In this document: piece after piece, positions 27,602 to 36,681 of the stretch
Layout: every line of letters begins with the position of its first letter
How positions within the stretch are numbered: the first letter of the stretch is position 1
NCBI GenBank assembly: GCA_030840805.1
Contig: JAVEDU010000050.1
Location: 1-50,990, forward strand
Length of the DNA: 50,990 bases
Direction: 5' to 3'
Source of the DNA: Actinomycetota bacterium
GTDB taxonomy: Bacteria > Actinomycetota > Actinomycetes > Mycobacteriales > HKI-0501
Notes under the pieces: generated by a model
What the model was told of the DNA's origin: nothing
What the model saw: only the letters and a program-made list of their open reading frames with translations
Databases searched by the model: none
Position numbers and translations under genes: made by a program

Positions 27602-28878
27602 GCCCGACCCTCCGGGGTCGGCTCGCCGGCGAGCAGGCCGAACCACCGGGCCGCCGTGTCGACGTCCTTGTCACCGCGGCCGGACAGGTTCACCAGCACG
27701 ACGGCGCCCTCCCCCAGCTCGCGGCCGACGCGCATCGTCCCGGCGAGCGCGTGCGCGGACTCGATCGCCGGGATGATGCCCTCGGTACGGCACAGCAGGC
27801 GGAACGCCTCCATCGCCTCGGCGTCGGTGACCGGCGCATAGCGGGCGCGCCCGGTCTCGGCCAGCCACGCGTGCTCGGGGCCCACCCCGGGGTAATCCAG
27901 CCCGGCGGAGATCGAGTGCGACTCGATCGTCTGGCCGTCCTCGTCCTGCAGCACGAAGGAGCGCGAGCCGTGCAGCACGCCGACCGAGCCGCCGGTGATC
28001 GTGGCCGCGTGCCGGCCGGTCTCCACGCCGTCGCCGCCCGCCTCGAATCCGTACAGCCGCACCGAGGCGTCGTCGAGGAACGCGTGGAAGATGCCCATCG
28101 CGTTCGAGCCGCCGCCGACGCACGCCGTCACGGCGTCGGGCAGGCCACCGGTCAGCTCCTGCACCTGCCGCCGCGCCTCGACCCCGATGACCCGCTGGAA
28201 GTCGCGGACCAGGACCGGGAAGGGATGCGGCCCGCCGACCGACCCGATCAGGTAGTGGGTGTGCTCGACATTGGCCACCCAGTCGCGGAACGCCTCGTTC
28301 ATCGCGTCCTTGAGCGTCCGCGACCCGGTGCGCACCGGCACGACCTCGGCGCCGAGCAGCCGCATGCGGGCCACGTTGAGGGCCTGCCGGCGGGTGTCCT
28401 CCTCGCCCATGTAGACCACACACTCGAGGCCGAGCAGCGCCGCGGCGGTGGCGGTCGCGACGCCGTGCTGGCCCGCGCCCGTCTCCGCGATCACCCGGGT
28501 CTTGCCCATCCGGCGGGTGAGCAGCGCCTGGCCCAGCACGTTGTTGATCTTGTGCGAGCCGGTGTGGTTCAGGTCCTCGCGCTTGAGCAGGATCCGCGCG
28601 CCCCCGGCGTGCTGACCGAAGCGTGGCGCCTCGGTGAGCAGGCTCGGCCGGCCGGCGTAGTGGGTGAGCAGGCCCTCGAGCTCGGCCGTGAAGGCGGGAT
28701 CGACGCGCGCGCTCTCGTACTCCGCGGCCAGCTCGTCGAGCGCCGCGACGAGGGCCTCGGGGACGAACCGGCCGCCGAACCGGCCGAAGTGACCGGAGCC
28801 GTCCGGCGTACCGCCCTCGAGCAGCTCGCGGTGGGCCGGGGCCGGGCCGCGGGTGCCGGCCGGGATGCCGGCGGTCAT
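27598..28878 (-). CDS. trpB: Tryptophan synthase beta chain
   Basis: A 426-aa PLP enzyme condensing indole with serine. Seen: [31 protein letters not shown] with the PLP lysine in [20 protein letters not shown] with the catalytic Glu, [15 protein letters not shown] (phosphate loop) and [11 protein letters not shown]. It has the TrpB1 length and partners with trpA directly downstream. The ATG overlaps the trpC stop by 4 bp. Confidence 0.97.
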   Translation of the reverse strand: MTAGIPAGTRGPAPAHRELLEGGTPDGSGHFGRFGGRFVPEALVAALDELAAEYESARVDPAFTAELEGLLTHYAGRPSLLTEAPRFGQHAGGARILLKREDLNHTGSHKINNVLGQALLTRRMGKTRVIAETGAGQHGVATATAAALLGLECVVYMGEEDTRRQALNVARMRLLGAEVVPVRTGSRTLKDAMNEAFRDWVANVEHTHYLIGSVGGPHPFPVLVRDFQRVIGVEARRQVQELTGGLPDAVTACVGGGSNAMGIFHAFLDDASVRLYGFEAGGDGVETGRHAATITGGSVGVLHGSRSFVLQDEDGQTIESHSISAGLDYPGVGPEHAWLAETGRARYAPVTDAEAMEAFRLLCRTEGIIPAIESAHALAGTMRVGRELGEGAVVLVNLSGRGDKDVDTAARWFGLLAGEPTPEGRA

Positions 28879-29684
28879 CGGCTCGTCCTCGGGGTGGCGG
28901 GGTGCGAGCCCGCGGTGACGAGATCGGCCACGGCCTGGCGGGGGCTGCGGTCGGTGACGAGGCCCTCGCCCACCAGCACCGCGTCGGCACCGGCGGCGGC
29001 GTACGCGAGGAGGTCGTGGGTGCCCCGGACGCCCGACTCGGCGATCTTGACGACGGAGGAGGGCAGGCCGGGGGCGATGCGCTCGAACACCGAGCGGTCG
29101 ACCTCCAGCGTGCGCAGGTTCCGCACGTTGACGCCGATGACCTTCGCCCCCGCCTCCAGCGCGCGGTCGGCCTCGGCCTCGGTGTGGACCTCCACCAGGG
29201 CCGTCATGCCCAGCGACTCGACCCGGTCGAGCAGCCCGACGAGCGCGTTCTGCTCCAGCGCCGCCACGATGAGCAGGCACAGGTCGGCGCCGTGCGCGCG
29301 CGCCTCGTGCACCTGGTAGCTCGTGACGATGAAGTCCTTGCGCAGGACCGGGATGTCGACGGCCGCGCGGACCGCGTCCAGGTCGGCCAGCGAGCCGCCG
29401 AACCGGCGCTCCTCGGTGAGGACGCTGATGCAGTGCGCGCCGCCCGCCGCGTAGTCGCGGGCGAGGGCAGCGGGGTCCGGGATGTCGGCGAGCGCACCCT
29501 TGGACGGGGAGGCCCGCTTCACCTCGGCGATCACGCCGACGCCGGGGGCGCTGAGCGCCGCGTGGGCGTCGCGGGCCGGCGGCGCGTCCGCGGCCCGGCG
29601 CCTGATCTCGTCGATCGGGAGGCGCGCCTGACGGGTCTCGACATCGGCGCGTACGCCGTCGAGGATCTCGTCCAGGACGCTCAC
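28875..29684 (-). CDS. trpC: Indole-3-glycerol phosphate synthase
   Basis: A 269-aa TIM barrel that converts CdRP to indole-3-glycerol phosphate. Seen: [17 protein letters not shown] (catalytic Lys and Glu), [51 protein letters not shown] and KIAESGVRG. The GTG has GGAG in front. No trpF is present nearby, which fits the PriA-type HisA at 49070. Confidence 0.96.
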   Translation of the reverse strand: MSVLDEILDGVRADVETRQARLPIDEIRRRAADAPPARDAHAALSAPGVGVIAEVKRASPSKGALADIPDPAALARDYAAGGAHCISVLTEERRFGGSLADLDAVRAAVDIPVLRKDFIVTSYQVHEARAHGADLCLLIVAALEQNALVGLLDRVESLGMTALVEVHTEAEADRALEAGAKVIGVNVRNLRTLEVDRSVFERIAPGLPSSVVKIAESGVRGTHDLLAYAAAGADAVLVGEGLVTDRSPRQAVADLVTAGSHPATPRTSR

Positions 29685-29752
29685 GATGTCGCTCCGTGGG
29701 TGGCGGCCATGCGCGAGATGTTACCGAGCGGCTCCGGCGACGCCCTCACCGG

Positions 29753-30436
29753 CTACGCCGTTGGGGGGCCCTCCGCCGCGTACCCCACCCCGCGGACCGT
29801 CCGAATCGGGCTGGACTCCCCCAGCTTCGCCCGGAGCTGGGCCACGTGGACGTCCACGGTCCGCGGCCCGGCGGCGTGCGCGTACCCCCACACGTCCGAC
29901 AGCAGCTGCCCGCGCTCGAACACCAGGCCGGGCCTCCGCATGAGATGCGCCAACAGGTCGAACTCGGTGGTGGTGAGCCGGACCTCCTCCTCGCCGGCCC
30001 AGGTCCGCCGGCGCGCCTCGTCGAGCCGGACCGCGCCGACCACCAGCGCGGCGCCCGCGGACCGATCGGCGGCCCGGCGGAGCACCGAGCTCAGCCGTCC
30101 GACCAGCTCCCGGGGGCTGAACGGCTTCGCGACATAGTCCTCGCCGTCCAGCTCGAGGTCGGAGACCCGGTCGATCTCCTCGTCCCCGGCCGTCACGAAC
30201 AGGATCGGCGTCTCGTCCCCGGCAGCCCGCAGCCGGCGGTACACCTCGGTTCCGTCGACCTCGGGCAGGCCGACGCCCAGCACGATCACGCTCGGCCGGA
30301 GCCGGCGGGCGGCGGCGAGCGCCGCGTCGCCGTCGGTCTCCACGTGGACCCCGAAGCCCTCCAGGGTCAGCGACCGTCGTTCCAGGTCGGCGAGCGCCGG
30401 ATCGTCCTCCGCGACGAGAACCAGGTCCTCGGTCAT
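29753..30436 (-). CDS. OmpR-family response regulator lacking the phospho-acceptor Asp
   Basis: A 227-aa protein with an N-terminal receiver and a C-terminal winged-helix DNA-binding domain (LTTTEFDLLAHLMRRPG, RTVDVHVAQLRAKLGE and IRTVRGVGYAAEG). In the receiver the acidic pair (E10, D11, D12), Thr82 in FVTAG and Lys104 in YVAKPFSP are present. The position normally occupied by the phosphorylated Asp (as in VLDLMLP) reads VLGVGLP, with Gly54. I confirmed this codon (GGC) on the nucleotide strand. It should therefore not accept phosphate in the usual way and may act constitutively or by ligand binding. It has no histidine kinase neighbour and sits inside the trp operon between the Trp-associated membrane protein and trpC. 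Confidence 0.9.
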   Translation of the reverse strand: MTEDLVLVAEDDPALADLERRSLTLEGFGVHVETDGDAALAAARRLRPSVIVLGVGLPEVDGTEVYRRLRAAGDETPILFVTAGDEEIDRVSDLELDGEDYVAKPFSPRELVGRLSSVLRRAADRSAGAALVVGAVRLDEARRRTWAGEEEVRLTTTEFDLLAHLMRRPGLVFERGQLLSDVWGYAHAAGPRTVDVHVAQLRAKLGESSPIRTVRGVGYAAEGPPTA

Positions 30437-30507
30437 CGCACCCCCGGGCGTCCGCTGGAAAGACTGACGGTAACCCGCCCCGCTACCCCGGTCCGCCGAC
30501 GCGCGGG

Positions 30508-31122
30508 TCAGCTCCCGTCCTGTGGTGCGGATCCCGGGCCGGGATGGCCCGTCGGGTCCTCGCCCCGGTCCTGGGCGTCCCAGAGCCCGCCGGACCCGTG
30601 CGACCGGGTCGCCACGGCGGGTGCCTCGTACCGGCGGCCGAGCGCGCTCCACCGCCGCCCGCGGATGGCGGTGACCAGCCCGGCGAGGGCCACGACGGCC
30701 CCGCCCACCATCGTGAGCACCGGCCAGGCCGCCGTGAGCCGGACATCCGTGACGGCCGACTCGCCCGGTACGCCACCGGTGAGCACGGCCAGTCCGGCCG
30801 CGACGATGCCGGCCCCGGACAGCAGGAGCAGCAGCCCGACCCCGGCCCGCAGGATCCCGCGCGCGGCCGGCAGCGCGGCGGCACCGGCCAGCGCGACCAG
30901 CGTCAGCGCGGCCGCGAGCGGCGCGGCGTCCCCGCCGCCGACCGTGCCGCGGACCGCCGGCAGCGGCGCGGGCCGCGGCGTGCTGAGCACCGCCCACTGC
31001 CGGGTCGTCGCCCAGAGCGCCAGCAGCCCGCCGGCCAGGCAGAACAGGACGACGACGGTCAGCTCGCGGCGGGCGGCGCCGCCCCGGTCCGGTCCGGGCC
31101 GCACCGGAACCGGGGCCGTCAT
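30508..31122 (-). CDS. Trp biosynthesis-associated membrane protein (TIGR02234-like)
   Basis: A 204-aa protein with four hydrophobic segments (around residues 20-40, 68-90, 92-112 and 130-152), a RQWAVL motif after the first and a polar, Gly/Pro-rich cytoplasmic tail. This is the actinobacterial family found between trpE and trpC; its molecular role is unknown. The ATG overlaps the trpE stop (ATGA). It ends 71 bp before the response regulator. Confidence 0.88.
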   Translation of the reverse strand: MTAPVPVRPGPDRGGAARRELTVVVLFCLAGGLLALWATTRQWAVLSTPRPAPLPAVRGTVGGGDAAPLAAALTLVALAGAAALPAARGILRAGVGLLLLLSGAGIVAAGLAVLTGGVPGESAVTDVRLTAAWPVLTMVGGAVVALAGLVTAIRGRRWSALGRRYEAPAVATRSHGSGGLWDAQDRGEDPTGHPGPGSAPQDGS

Positions 31123-32624
31123 CGCGCCGGCCGCAGCGTCTCCGCGGTCGCGATCGCCGACAGCACGGCGGCCGCCTTGTTGCGGCTCTCCTGCTCTTCG
31201 GCGACGGCGTCGGAGTCCGCAACCACACCACCGCCCGCCTGCACGTACGCGTGCCCGTCCCGCATCAGCGCGGTCCGGATCGCGATGGCCATGTCCAGGT
31301 CGCCGGCGAAGTCGAGGTAGCCGACCGTCCCGCCGTACAGCCCCCGCCGGGTGGGTTCGAGCGTGTCGATGATCTCCATCGCGCGCACCTTCGGCGCCCC
31401 GGAGAGCGTGCCCGCCGGGAACGTCGCCGCGAGCACGTCGAGTGCGGACTTCCCCGCGACGAGGTCCCCGACGACCGTCGACACGATGTGCATGACGTGG
31501 CTGTACCGCTCGATCCCCATGAACTCGACCACGTCCACCGACCCCGGCACGCAGACCCGCCCGAGGTCGTTACGGCCGAGGTCGACGAGCATGACGTGCT
31601 CGGAACGCTCCTTCGGGTCCGCCATCAGCTCGGCGGCGAGCCGGGCGTCCTCCTCCGGCGTCTCCCCGCGCCACCGCGTGCCGGCGATCGGGTGGAGCAT
31701 CGCGCGGTCCCCGGTGACCTTGACGTGCGCCTCCGGGCTGGAGCCGACGATGTCGAAGCCGTCGAAGCGCAGCAGGTACATGTACGGGCTCGGGTTCGTG
31801 GTCCGGAGCACGCGGTACACGTCGAGCGGGTCGGCCTCCGTCTCCACCTCGAACCGCTGGCTCGGCACGATCTGGAAGCACTCGCCCGCGCGGATGGCCT
31901 CCTTGCACGTCTCCACCGCGGCGGCGTACCGACCGTCGGTCATGTTGCTGCGGGCGCCCCCGGGGCCGGTCCGCTCCATCGAGGACACGCTCGGCGGCGT
32001 GGGCCGGGACAGCGCGGTGGTCATGGCCTCCAGCCGGCCGACGGCCCGGTGGTACGCCGCGTCCAGGTCGGCGGTGCCGGCGTCCGCGGGGACGACCGCG
32101 TTCGCGATGAGCAGGATCGAGCCGTCCGCGTGGTCGAGGACCGCGAGGTCGGTGGCGAGCATCATGCCGAGCTCGGGGACGTGCAGGTCGTCGACGGCGG
32201 TGTCGGGCAGCCGTTCGAAGCGGCGCACGGCGTCGTAGGACAGGAAGCCCACCATCCCGCCGGTGAGCGGCGGGAGGCCGGGGATCCGCGGCGAGGCCAG
32301 CGCCTCCACCGTCTCCCGGAGCACCTCGAGGGGCTCGCCGCCGGAGGGCAGCCCGGGCGGCGGGTCGCCGAGCCAGACCGCGCGGCCACCGGACTCGGTC
32401 AGCGTGGCCACCGACCGCACGCCGACGAACGAGTACCGCGACCATGAGCGGCCGTGCTCGGCCGACTCCAGCAGGAACGTCCCCGGGCCGCCCGCGAGCT
32501 TGCGGTACACCCCGACGGGCGTCTCGCCGTCGGCGAGGAGGCGCCGGGTCACCGGTACGACGCGGCGGTCGGCGGCGAGCTTCGCGAAGTGCTCGCGGCT
32601 CGGGCTGAAGGTCCCCGTGGTCAC
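31119..32624 (-). CDS. trpE: Anthranilate synthase component I
   Basis: A 501-aa chorismate-utilising enzyme that makes anthranilate with an amidotransferase subunit (TrpG, not in the window). Seen: [18 protein letters not shown] (feedback-site LLES element near the N-terminus), [80 protein letters not shown] and the C-terminal [14 protein letters not shown]. The GTG at 32624 is chosen for its GGAGGTGGC ribosome site and GTGA overlap with hisI. Confidence 0.96.
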   Translation of the reverse strand: MTTGTFSPSREHFAKLAADRRVVPVTRRLLADGETPVGVYRKLAGGPGTFLLESAEHGRSWSRYSFVGVRSVATLTESGGRAVWLGDPPPGLPSGGEPLEVLRETVEALASPRIPGLPPLTGGMVGFLSYDAVRRFERLPDTAVDDLHVPELGMMLATDLAVLDHADGSILLIANAVVPADAGTADLDAAYHRAVGRLEAMTTALSRPTPPSVSSMERTGPGGARSNMTDGRYAAAVETCKEAIRAGECFQIVPSQRFEVETEADPLDVYRVLRTTNPSPYMYLLRFDGFDIVGSSPEAHVKVTGDRAMLHPIAGTRWRGETPEEDARLAAELMADPKERSEHVMLVDLGRNDLGRVCVPGSVDVVEFMGIERYSHVMHIVSTVVGDLVAGKSALDVLAATFPAGTLSGAPKVRAMEIIDTLEPTRRGLYGGTVGYLDFAGDLDMAIAIRTALMRDGHAYVQAGGGVVADSDAVAEEQESRNKAAAVLSAIATAETLRPAR

Positions 32625-32992
32625 GACGCCACCTCCGCCAGCAGCACGCGCGCGTCGAAGCAGGTCCGGTCGCCGGTGTGGCACGCGGCGCCGACCTGGT
32701 CGACCGTGACGAGCAGGGTGTCGCCGTCGCAGTCCAGGGCCACCGACCGCACGTGCTGCACGTGCCCGGAGGTGTCGCCCTTCACCCAGTACTCGCTCCG
32801 GCTGCGGGACCAGTAGGTCGCCCGGCCGGTGGTGAGGGTGCGGTGCAGCGCCTCGTCGTCCATCCAGCCGACCATCAGCACCTCGCCGCTGCCGTGCTGC
32901 TGGACGACGGCGGTCACGAGGCCGCGGTCGTCGCGCTTGAGGCGGGCGGCGACCGCGGGGTCGAGTGAGGAGGGGGGGACGGATCCGGTCAT
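32621..32992 (-). CDS. hisI: Phosphoribosyl-AMP cyclohydrolase
   Basis: A 123-aa monofunctional HisI that opens the purine ring of phosphoribosyl-AMP in histidine synthesis. Seen: [34 protein letters not shown], the metal-binding DCDGDTLLV and the Cys-containing [10 protein letters not shown]. It is the first gene of the trp operon here and overlaps trpE by 4 bp. In most actinobacteria it directly follows hisF, but here hisF is about 15 kb away. Confidence 0.95.
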   Translation of the reverse strand: MTGSVPPSSLDPAVAARLKRDDRGLVTAVVQQHGSGEVLMVGWMDDEALHRTLTTGRATYWSRSRSEYWVKGDTSGHVQHVRSVALDCDGDTLLVTVDQVGAACHTGDRTCFDARVLLAEVAS

Positions 32993-33072
32993 GGCGCCAT
33001 TCTCCCGGAACGACGGCGCGCGGTGGTCCGCGGGGCTTGTGCGGGGCCCCGGAACGCGCCTATCGTTTAAAT

Positions 33073-33086
33073 TCAACAGATGTTGA
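33073..33086. promoter_or_regulatory. Palindrome upstream of the ABC efflux/TetR operon, candidate TetR operator
   Basis: TCAACAGATGTTGA has perfectly complementary 6-bp arms around a GA centre. It lies in an unusually AT-rich patch (33061-33090) 31 bp before the ATPase start. The operon carries its own tetR as the third gene, so autoregulation through this site is likely but inferred. TTTAAAT just upstream could be the -10 region. Confidence 0.6.
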
Positions 33087-33117
33087 GATCCGGCATCGAG
33101 CGGGCGGGAAGGTGGCC

Positions 33118-33843
33118 ATGGGCGCATCGGCGGTGTCGGTCGGCGGGCTCGTCGTCACGCGCGGCGGCCGCGAGGTGCTCCACGGCCTCGACTGCGGGGT
33201 GCGGACGGCGACCGTCACCGGGCTGCTCGGACCGAGCGGCAGCGGCAAGACGACGTTGCTCCGCGCGATCGTCGGCGTGCAGAAGATCCGCGCGGGCGTC
33301 GTCACGGTGCTCGGCCACCCGGCCGGGGCCCCGGACCTGCGACACCGCGTCGGCTATGTCACGCAGGCGCCGTCCGTGTACGGCGACCTCACCGTGCGCG
33401 AGAACGCGCGGTACCTCGCCGCCGTCTGCGGGGTTCCACCGGCCGCCGCGGACGCGGCGGTCGCCGACGTCGGGCTGCGCGAACGGGCCGATCAGCTCGT
33501 CGCGAGCCTGTCCAGCGGCGAGCGGGCCCGGGCGTCCCTGGCGTGCGCGCTGCTCGCCGGGCCCGAGCTGCTGGTGCTCGACGAGCCCACCGTCGGCCTC
33601 GACCCCGTGCTCCGCGAGGACCTGTGGGGCCGGTTCCACGCGCTCGCCGCGGCCGGGACCACGCTGATCGTGTCCAGCCACGTGATGGACGAGGCGGCCC
33701 GGTGCGACCGCCTCCTGCTCCTCCGCGACGGCCGGCTCGTCGCCGACGACACCCCGGCCGCGCTGCGCCGCCGCACCGGCACCGACGACCTGGAACAGGC
33801 GTTCCTCCGGCTGATCCGCGTCGGGTCCCGGGAGGTGGCGTGA
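33118..33843 (+). CDS. ABC-2-type transporter ATP-binding protein
   Basis: A 241-aa ATPase. Walker A is GPSGSGKTT (around residue 40), the Q-loop region is [17 protein letters not shown], the signature is LSSGERAR (deviating from LSGGQ), Walker B is [13 protein letters not shown] and the switch His is in VSSHVMDEA. It pairs with the next gene as a DrrAB-like drug or lipid efflux pump. GGAAGGTG precedes the ATG. Its stop shares one base with the permease start. Confidence 0.93.
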   Translation: MGASAVSVGGLVVTRGGREVLHGLDCGVRTATVTGLLGPSGSGKTTLLRAIVGVQKIRAGVVTVLGHPAGAPDLRHRVGYVTQAPSVYGDLTVRENARYLAAVCGVPPAAADAAVADVGLRERADQLVASLSSGERARASLACALLAGPELLVLDEPTVGLDPVLREDLWGRFHALAAAGTTLIVSSHVMDEAARCDRLLLLRDGRLVADDTPAALRRRTGTDDLEQAFLRLIRVGSREVA

Positions 33844-34580
33844 TGTCGGCGCGGATCACCCTGGCGACGGCGGGCCGCGTGCTGACCCAGCTGCGCCGGG
33901 ACCGCCGCACCGCCGCGATGCTCCTCCTCGTCCCGGGCCTGCTGATGGTGCTGCTGCGGTACGTCTTCCACGATGCGCCGCAGACCTTCGACCGGATCGG
34001 GCTGCCGCTGCTGGGGGTGTTCCCGTTCGTCACGATGTTCCTCGTGACCAGTGTCGCGATGCTGCGGGAACGGACCTCGGGAACGCTGGAGCGCCTGCTC
34101 ACCACGCCCCTGCACAAGCTGGACCTGCTGCTCGGCTACGGCATCGCGTTCGCGGTCGCGGCCGCGCTCCAGGCCGCCGTCGCGACGGCCGTGGCGTACG
34201 GCCTGCTGGGGCTCGACACCCAGGGGCCGCCCTCCCTCGTCGTCGGCATCGCGATCGCCAACGCGGTCCTGGGCATGGCACTGGGGCTGTTCGTCAGCGC
34301 GTTCGCGCGGTCGGAGTTCCAGGCCGTGCAGTTCATGCCGGCGGTCGTCCTGCCGCAGGTGCTGCTGTGCGGCCTGCTGACGCCGCGCGAGGACATGGTG
34401 AACTGGCTCCGTGCCGCCAGTGACGTGCTGCCCATGACGTACGCCGTCGACGCGCTCACCGAGATCGGTACCCATGCCGAGGTGACCGGCGCGCTGATCC
34501 GCGACACGGTGGTCGTCGCAGGAGCGGCCGCCGGGTTCCTGGTGCTCGGCGCGGCGACCCTGCGCCGGCGGACCGGCTGA
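33843..34580 (+). CDS. ABC-2-type transporter permease
   Basis: A 245-aa membrane protein with about six helices. The ABC-2 features TSVAMLRERTSGTLERLLTTP (cytoplasmic coupling segment) and FMPAVVLPQVLLCGL with LPMTYAVDAL are clear. It forms a pump with the ATPase upstream (TGATG overlap) and overlaps tetR by one base downstream. Substrate specificity cannot be read, but the TetR partner suggests a toxic compound. Confidence 0.93.
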   Translation: MSARITLATAGRVLTQLRRDRRTAAMLLLVPGLLMVLLRYVFHDAPQTFDRIGLPLLGVFPFVTMFLVTSVAMLRERTSGTLERLLTTPLHKLDLLLGYGIAFAVAAALQAAVATAVAYGLLGLDTQGPPSLVVGIAIANAVLGMALGLFVSAFARSEFQAVQFMPAVVLPQVLLCGLLTPREDMVNWLRAASDVLPMTYAVDALTEIGTHAEVTGALIRDTVVVAGAAAGFLVLGAATLRRRTG

Positions 34581-35191
34581 TGCCCCCCGGGCCCGAACCG
34601 CGGTCCCGCCGGACCGGCCGCCGCCCGGGCGACTCCGGGGCCCGCGAGGCGATCCTCGCGGCGGCCAAGGCCGCGTTCGCCGACCTCGGCTTCGACGGCA
34701 CGACCGTGCGCGGCATCGCGCGGACAGCCGAGGTGGACCCGGCGCTGGTCCACCACTATTTCGGGACGAAGGAACGGCTGTTCGTCGCCGCGATGGAGCT
34801 CCCGGTCGACCCCGCCGCGATGATCGCGGGGCTGCTCGCGGACGGCACCGACGAGCTGGGGCCGCGCCTGGTCCGGACGTTCCTGTCGGTGTGGGACGCC
34901 CCGGACGACACCAGCGCGTTCCTCGGGATGCTCCGCAGCGCGGTCAGCCACGAGCGGTCGGCCGCGATGCTGCGCGAGTTCGTCAGCACGGCGGTGCTCG
35001 GCCGGCTCCTCGACGCGCTGGACACCGACCAGCGGCCCCGGCGCGCGGCGCTGGTGGGATCGCAGGTCGTCGGGCTCGCGATGGCGCGGTACGTGCTGCG
35101 CCTCGAACCGCTCGCCTCCGCGCCCGCCGAGGAGCTGACCGGGCCCCTGGGCGGCACGATCCAGCGGTACCTCACCGGCCCGCTGGATTGA
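34580..35191 (+). CDS. TetR-family transcriptional regulator
   Basis: A 203-aa repressor. Its N-terminal HTH spans about residues 20-66 (AREAILAAAKAAFADLGFDG, TVRGIARTAEVDPALVHHYF and GTKERLF), which is textbook TetR. The C-terminal ligand domain (SAFLGMLRSAVSHERSAAML) is of the TetR_C type common beside ABC-2 pumps. Translationally coupled to the permease, it likely represses its own operon through the palindrome at 33073. Confidence 0.94.
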   Translation: MPPGPEPRSRRTGRRPGDSGAREAILAAAKAAFADLGFDGTTVRGIARTAEVDPALVHHYFGTKERLFVAAMELPVDPAAMIAGLLADGTDELGPRLVRTFLSVWDAPDDTSAFLGMLRSAVSHERSAAMLREFVSTAVLGRLLDALDTDQRPRRAALVGSQVVGLAMARYVLRLEPLASAPAEELTGPLGGTIQRYLTGPLD

Positions 35192-35271
35192 CGCGCGCCA
35201 CATCCGCTCAAGGTCGGGGGTACGAACTGCCGATCAGGGGAGTGAAGCCGACCCATGAGGAGTTATCACCC

Positions 35272-35832
35272 ATGCTCTCCACGTTCACCCGCAGCGCCGC
35301 CGCCGTGCTCGCCGCCTCGGCGATCGCCGGCGGCCTGTTCGGCGCCACCCCCGCCTCCGCGCACAGGGCCGCGCACCCCACCAAGGTCACCTGCACCGTC
35401 ACCGCCGACCAGCGCGCGGCCGACCTCGACCGGATCAAGGCGCTCCAGGAGCAGCTCCGGGGCGCGAAGCTCACCCGGGCCGAGAAGGACGCCTACCGCA
35501 ACGCGGTCGCCGAGCTGGTCCGCGCCGCGCGCGATGCCAAGATGCCGGCCGCCGAGCGCGACGCCAAGCTCGCCGAGCTGCGTGCCCTGGTGACGAAGCT
35601 CCGCACCGCGACGACCGCCGAGGAGCGCACCGCGATCCGCGCCGAGATCGACGCGATCAAGGTCCAGCTCGACGCCGCCCGGCTCACCCGGGCCGAGCTG
35701 GCCGAGCTGCGCGCCCAGATCGCCGCGCTCCGCACCGCCCTCGAGGGCAAGCCGACCAAGGCCGAGCGCCGGGTCATCGCGGCCGAGATCAAGGAACTGG
35801 CGAAGCAGCTGCGCTGCAAGGTCGCCGTCTGA
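35272..35832 (+). CDS. Small secreted helical protein (paralogue A), function unknown
   Basis: A 186-aa protein with a signal peptide (MLSTFTRSAAAVLAASAIAGG, likely cut after ASA). The mature part is almost wholly charged helix, with repeating units such as TRAEKDAYRNAVAEL, PAAERDAKLAELRAL, TAEERTAIRAEIDAI and TRAELAELRAQIAAL, probably a coiled-coil bundle. The only two cysteines of the mature chain are near its ends (KVTCTVTADQR and LRCKVAV), suggesting a disulfide tying N- and C-termini. GAGGAG precedes the ATG. I do not recognise a named family. A paralogue follows 180 bp downstream. Confidence 0.85.
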   Translation: MLSTFTRSAAAVLAASAIAGGLFGATPASAHRAAHPTKVTCTVTADQRAADLDRIKALQEQLRGAKLTRAEKDAYRNAVAELVRAARDAKMPAAERDAKLAELRALVTKLRTATTAEERTAIRAEIDAIKVQLDAARLTRAELAELRAQIAALRTALEGKPTKAERRVIAAEIKELAKQLRCKVAV

Positions 35833-35850
35833 CGCCACGGTAACCCCCGC

Positions 35851-35885
35851 CAGGCCCCGGTTCCCCGCGCGGGAACCGGGGCCTG
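35851..35885 (+). terminator. Strong terminator after the first secreted protein gene
   Basis: CAGGCCCCGGTTCCC (35851-35865) and GGGAACCGGGGCCTG (35871-35885) make a perfect 15-bp stem with a 5-nt loop, 19 bp after the stop. It separates the two paralogues, so each should have its own promoter. Confidence 0.85.
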
Positions 35886-36012
35886 CGTCGTTCCCACCGG
35901 GCCGCCACCCCGCGCGAGTGGGCGATGTCACCCCGGATGGGTCAAGAGTCCGGTTCCGGGAGGTCGATACCCCGGAGGTAGGTATTCACCCGATCCGACC
36001 GGAGTCGCCCCC

Positions 36013-36588
36013 ATGTCTCTCTCCGTTTCCCGCGGCGCCGCCGCGCTGCTCACCGCCGCGGCCGTCGCCGGCGGCACCCTCCTGACCGCCGCGCCTGCCT
36101 CCGCGGCGCCGAGGCCCACGCACGTCGCGAAGACCACCACGGCGGCCTGCACGGTCACCGCCGCCGAGCGCACCGCCGACCTGGACCAGCTCGCGGCGCT
36201 GCAGAACCGCCTGCGCGGGCACAAGCCCACCGCCGCCGAGCGCACCGCATACCGGTCCGCGATCGCCGAGCTCGTCACGACGATGCTCGACCGGAAGATG
36301 CCCGCCGCCGCGCGCAAGGCCAAGCTCACCGAGCTGCGGTCGCTCGGGCTCCGCCTGCTCGTCGCGCAGACCCCGGAGGAGCGCACCGCGATCCGCACCG
36401 AGATCGACGCGCTCGTGCTCCAGCTGGACGCGCTGCGGCTGACCCCGGCCGAGTGGAGCGAGCTCCGCGACGAGGTCATCGCGCTCACCCGGGCGCTCTT
36501 CGGCATCCCCACCGACGCCGAGCTCACGGCGATCGGCGAGGAGCTGACGGTGCTCGCGCCGCGCCTGCTCTGCACCGTCGAGGGCTGA
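36013..36588 (+). CDS. Small secreted helical protein (paralogue B), function unknown
   Basis: A 191-aa paralogue of the preceding gene. It has a signal peptide (cut probably after ASA near residue 31), the same CTVTAAERTADLDQL opening, the same TPEERTAIRTEIDAL core shared with paralogue A, and a C-terminal LLCTVEG with the second Cys. Mature chains of the two align from end to end without gaps of note. GGAG lies about 9 bp before the ATG. The upstream 180 bp holds the terminator of copy A and a GGAGGT direct repeat close to the start. No enzymatic motif is present; a structural or binding role outside the membrane is a guess. Confidence 0.85.
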   Translation: MSLSVSRGAAALLTAAAVAGGTLLTAAPASAAPRPTHVAKTTTAACTVTAAERTADLDQLAALQNRLRGHKPTAAERTAYRSAIAELVTTMLDRKMPAAARKAKLTELRSLGLRLLVAQTPEERTAIRTEIDALVLQLDALRLTPAEWSELRDEVIALTRALFGIPTDAELTAIGEELTVLAPRLLCTVEG

Positions 36589-36604
36589 CACCCCCGGCCG
36601 AACT

Positions 36605-36659
36605 GATCATGGGGCTTTCGGCACGACACGCCGGAGCGTCTGCCGAAAGCCCCATGATC
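36605..36659. terminator. Large perfect palindrome, bidirectional terminator-like element
   Basis: GATCATGGGGCTTTCGGCA (36605-36623) and its exact complement (36641-36659) form a 19-bp stem with a 17-nt loop whose own GAC/GTC ends can pair. It fills the gap between convergent genes. The element at 25704-25755 has the same plan and a near-identical core. Confidence 0.85.
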
Positions 36660-36681
36660 GCTTCTCCGGGCTCCGGAGGGG

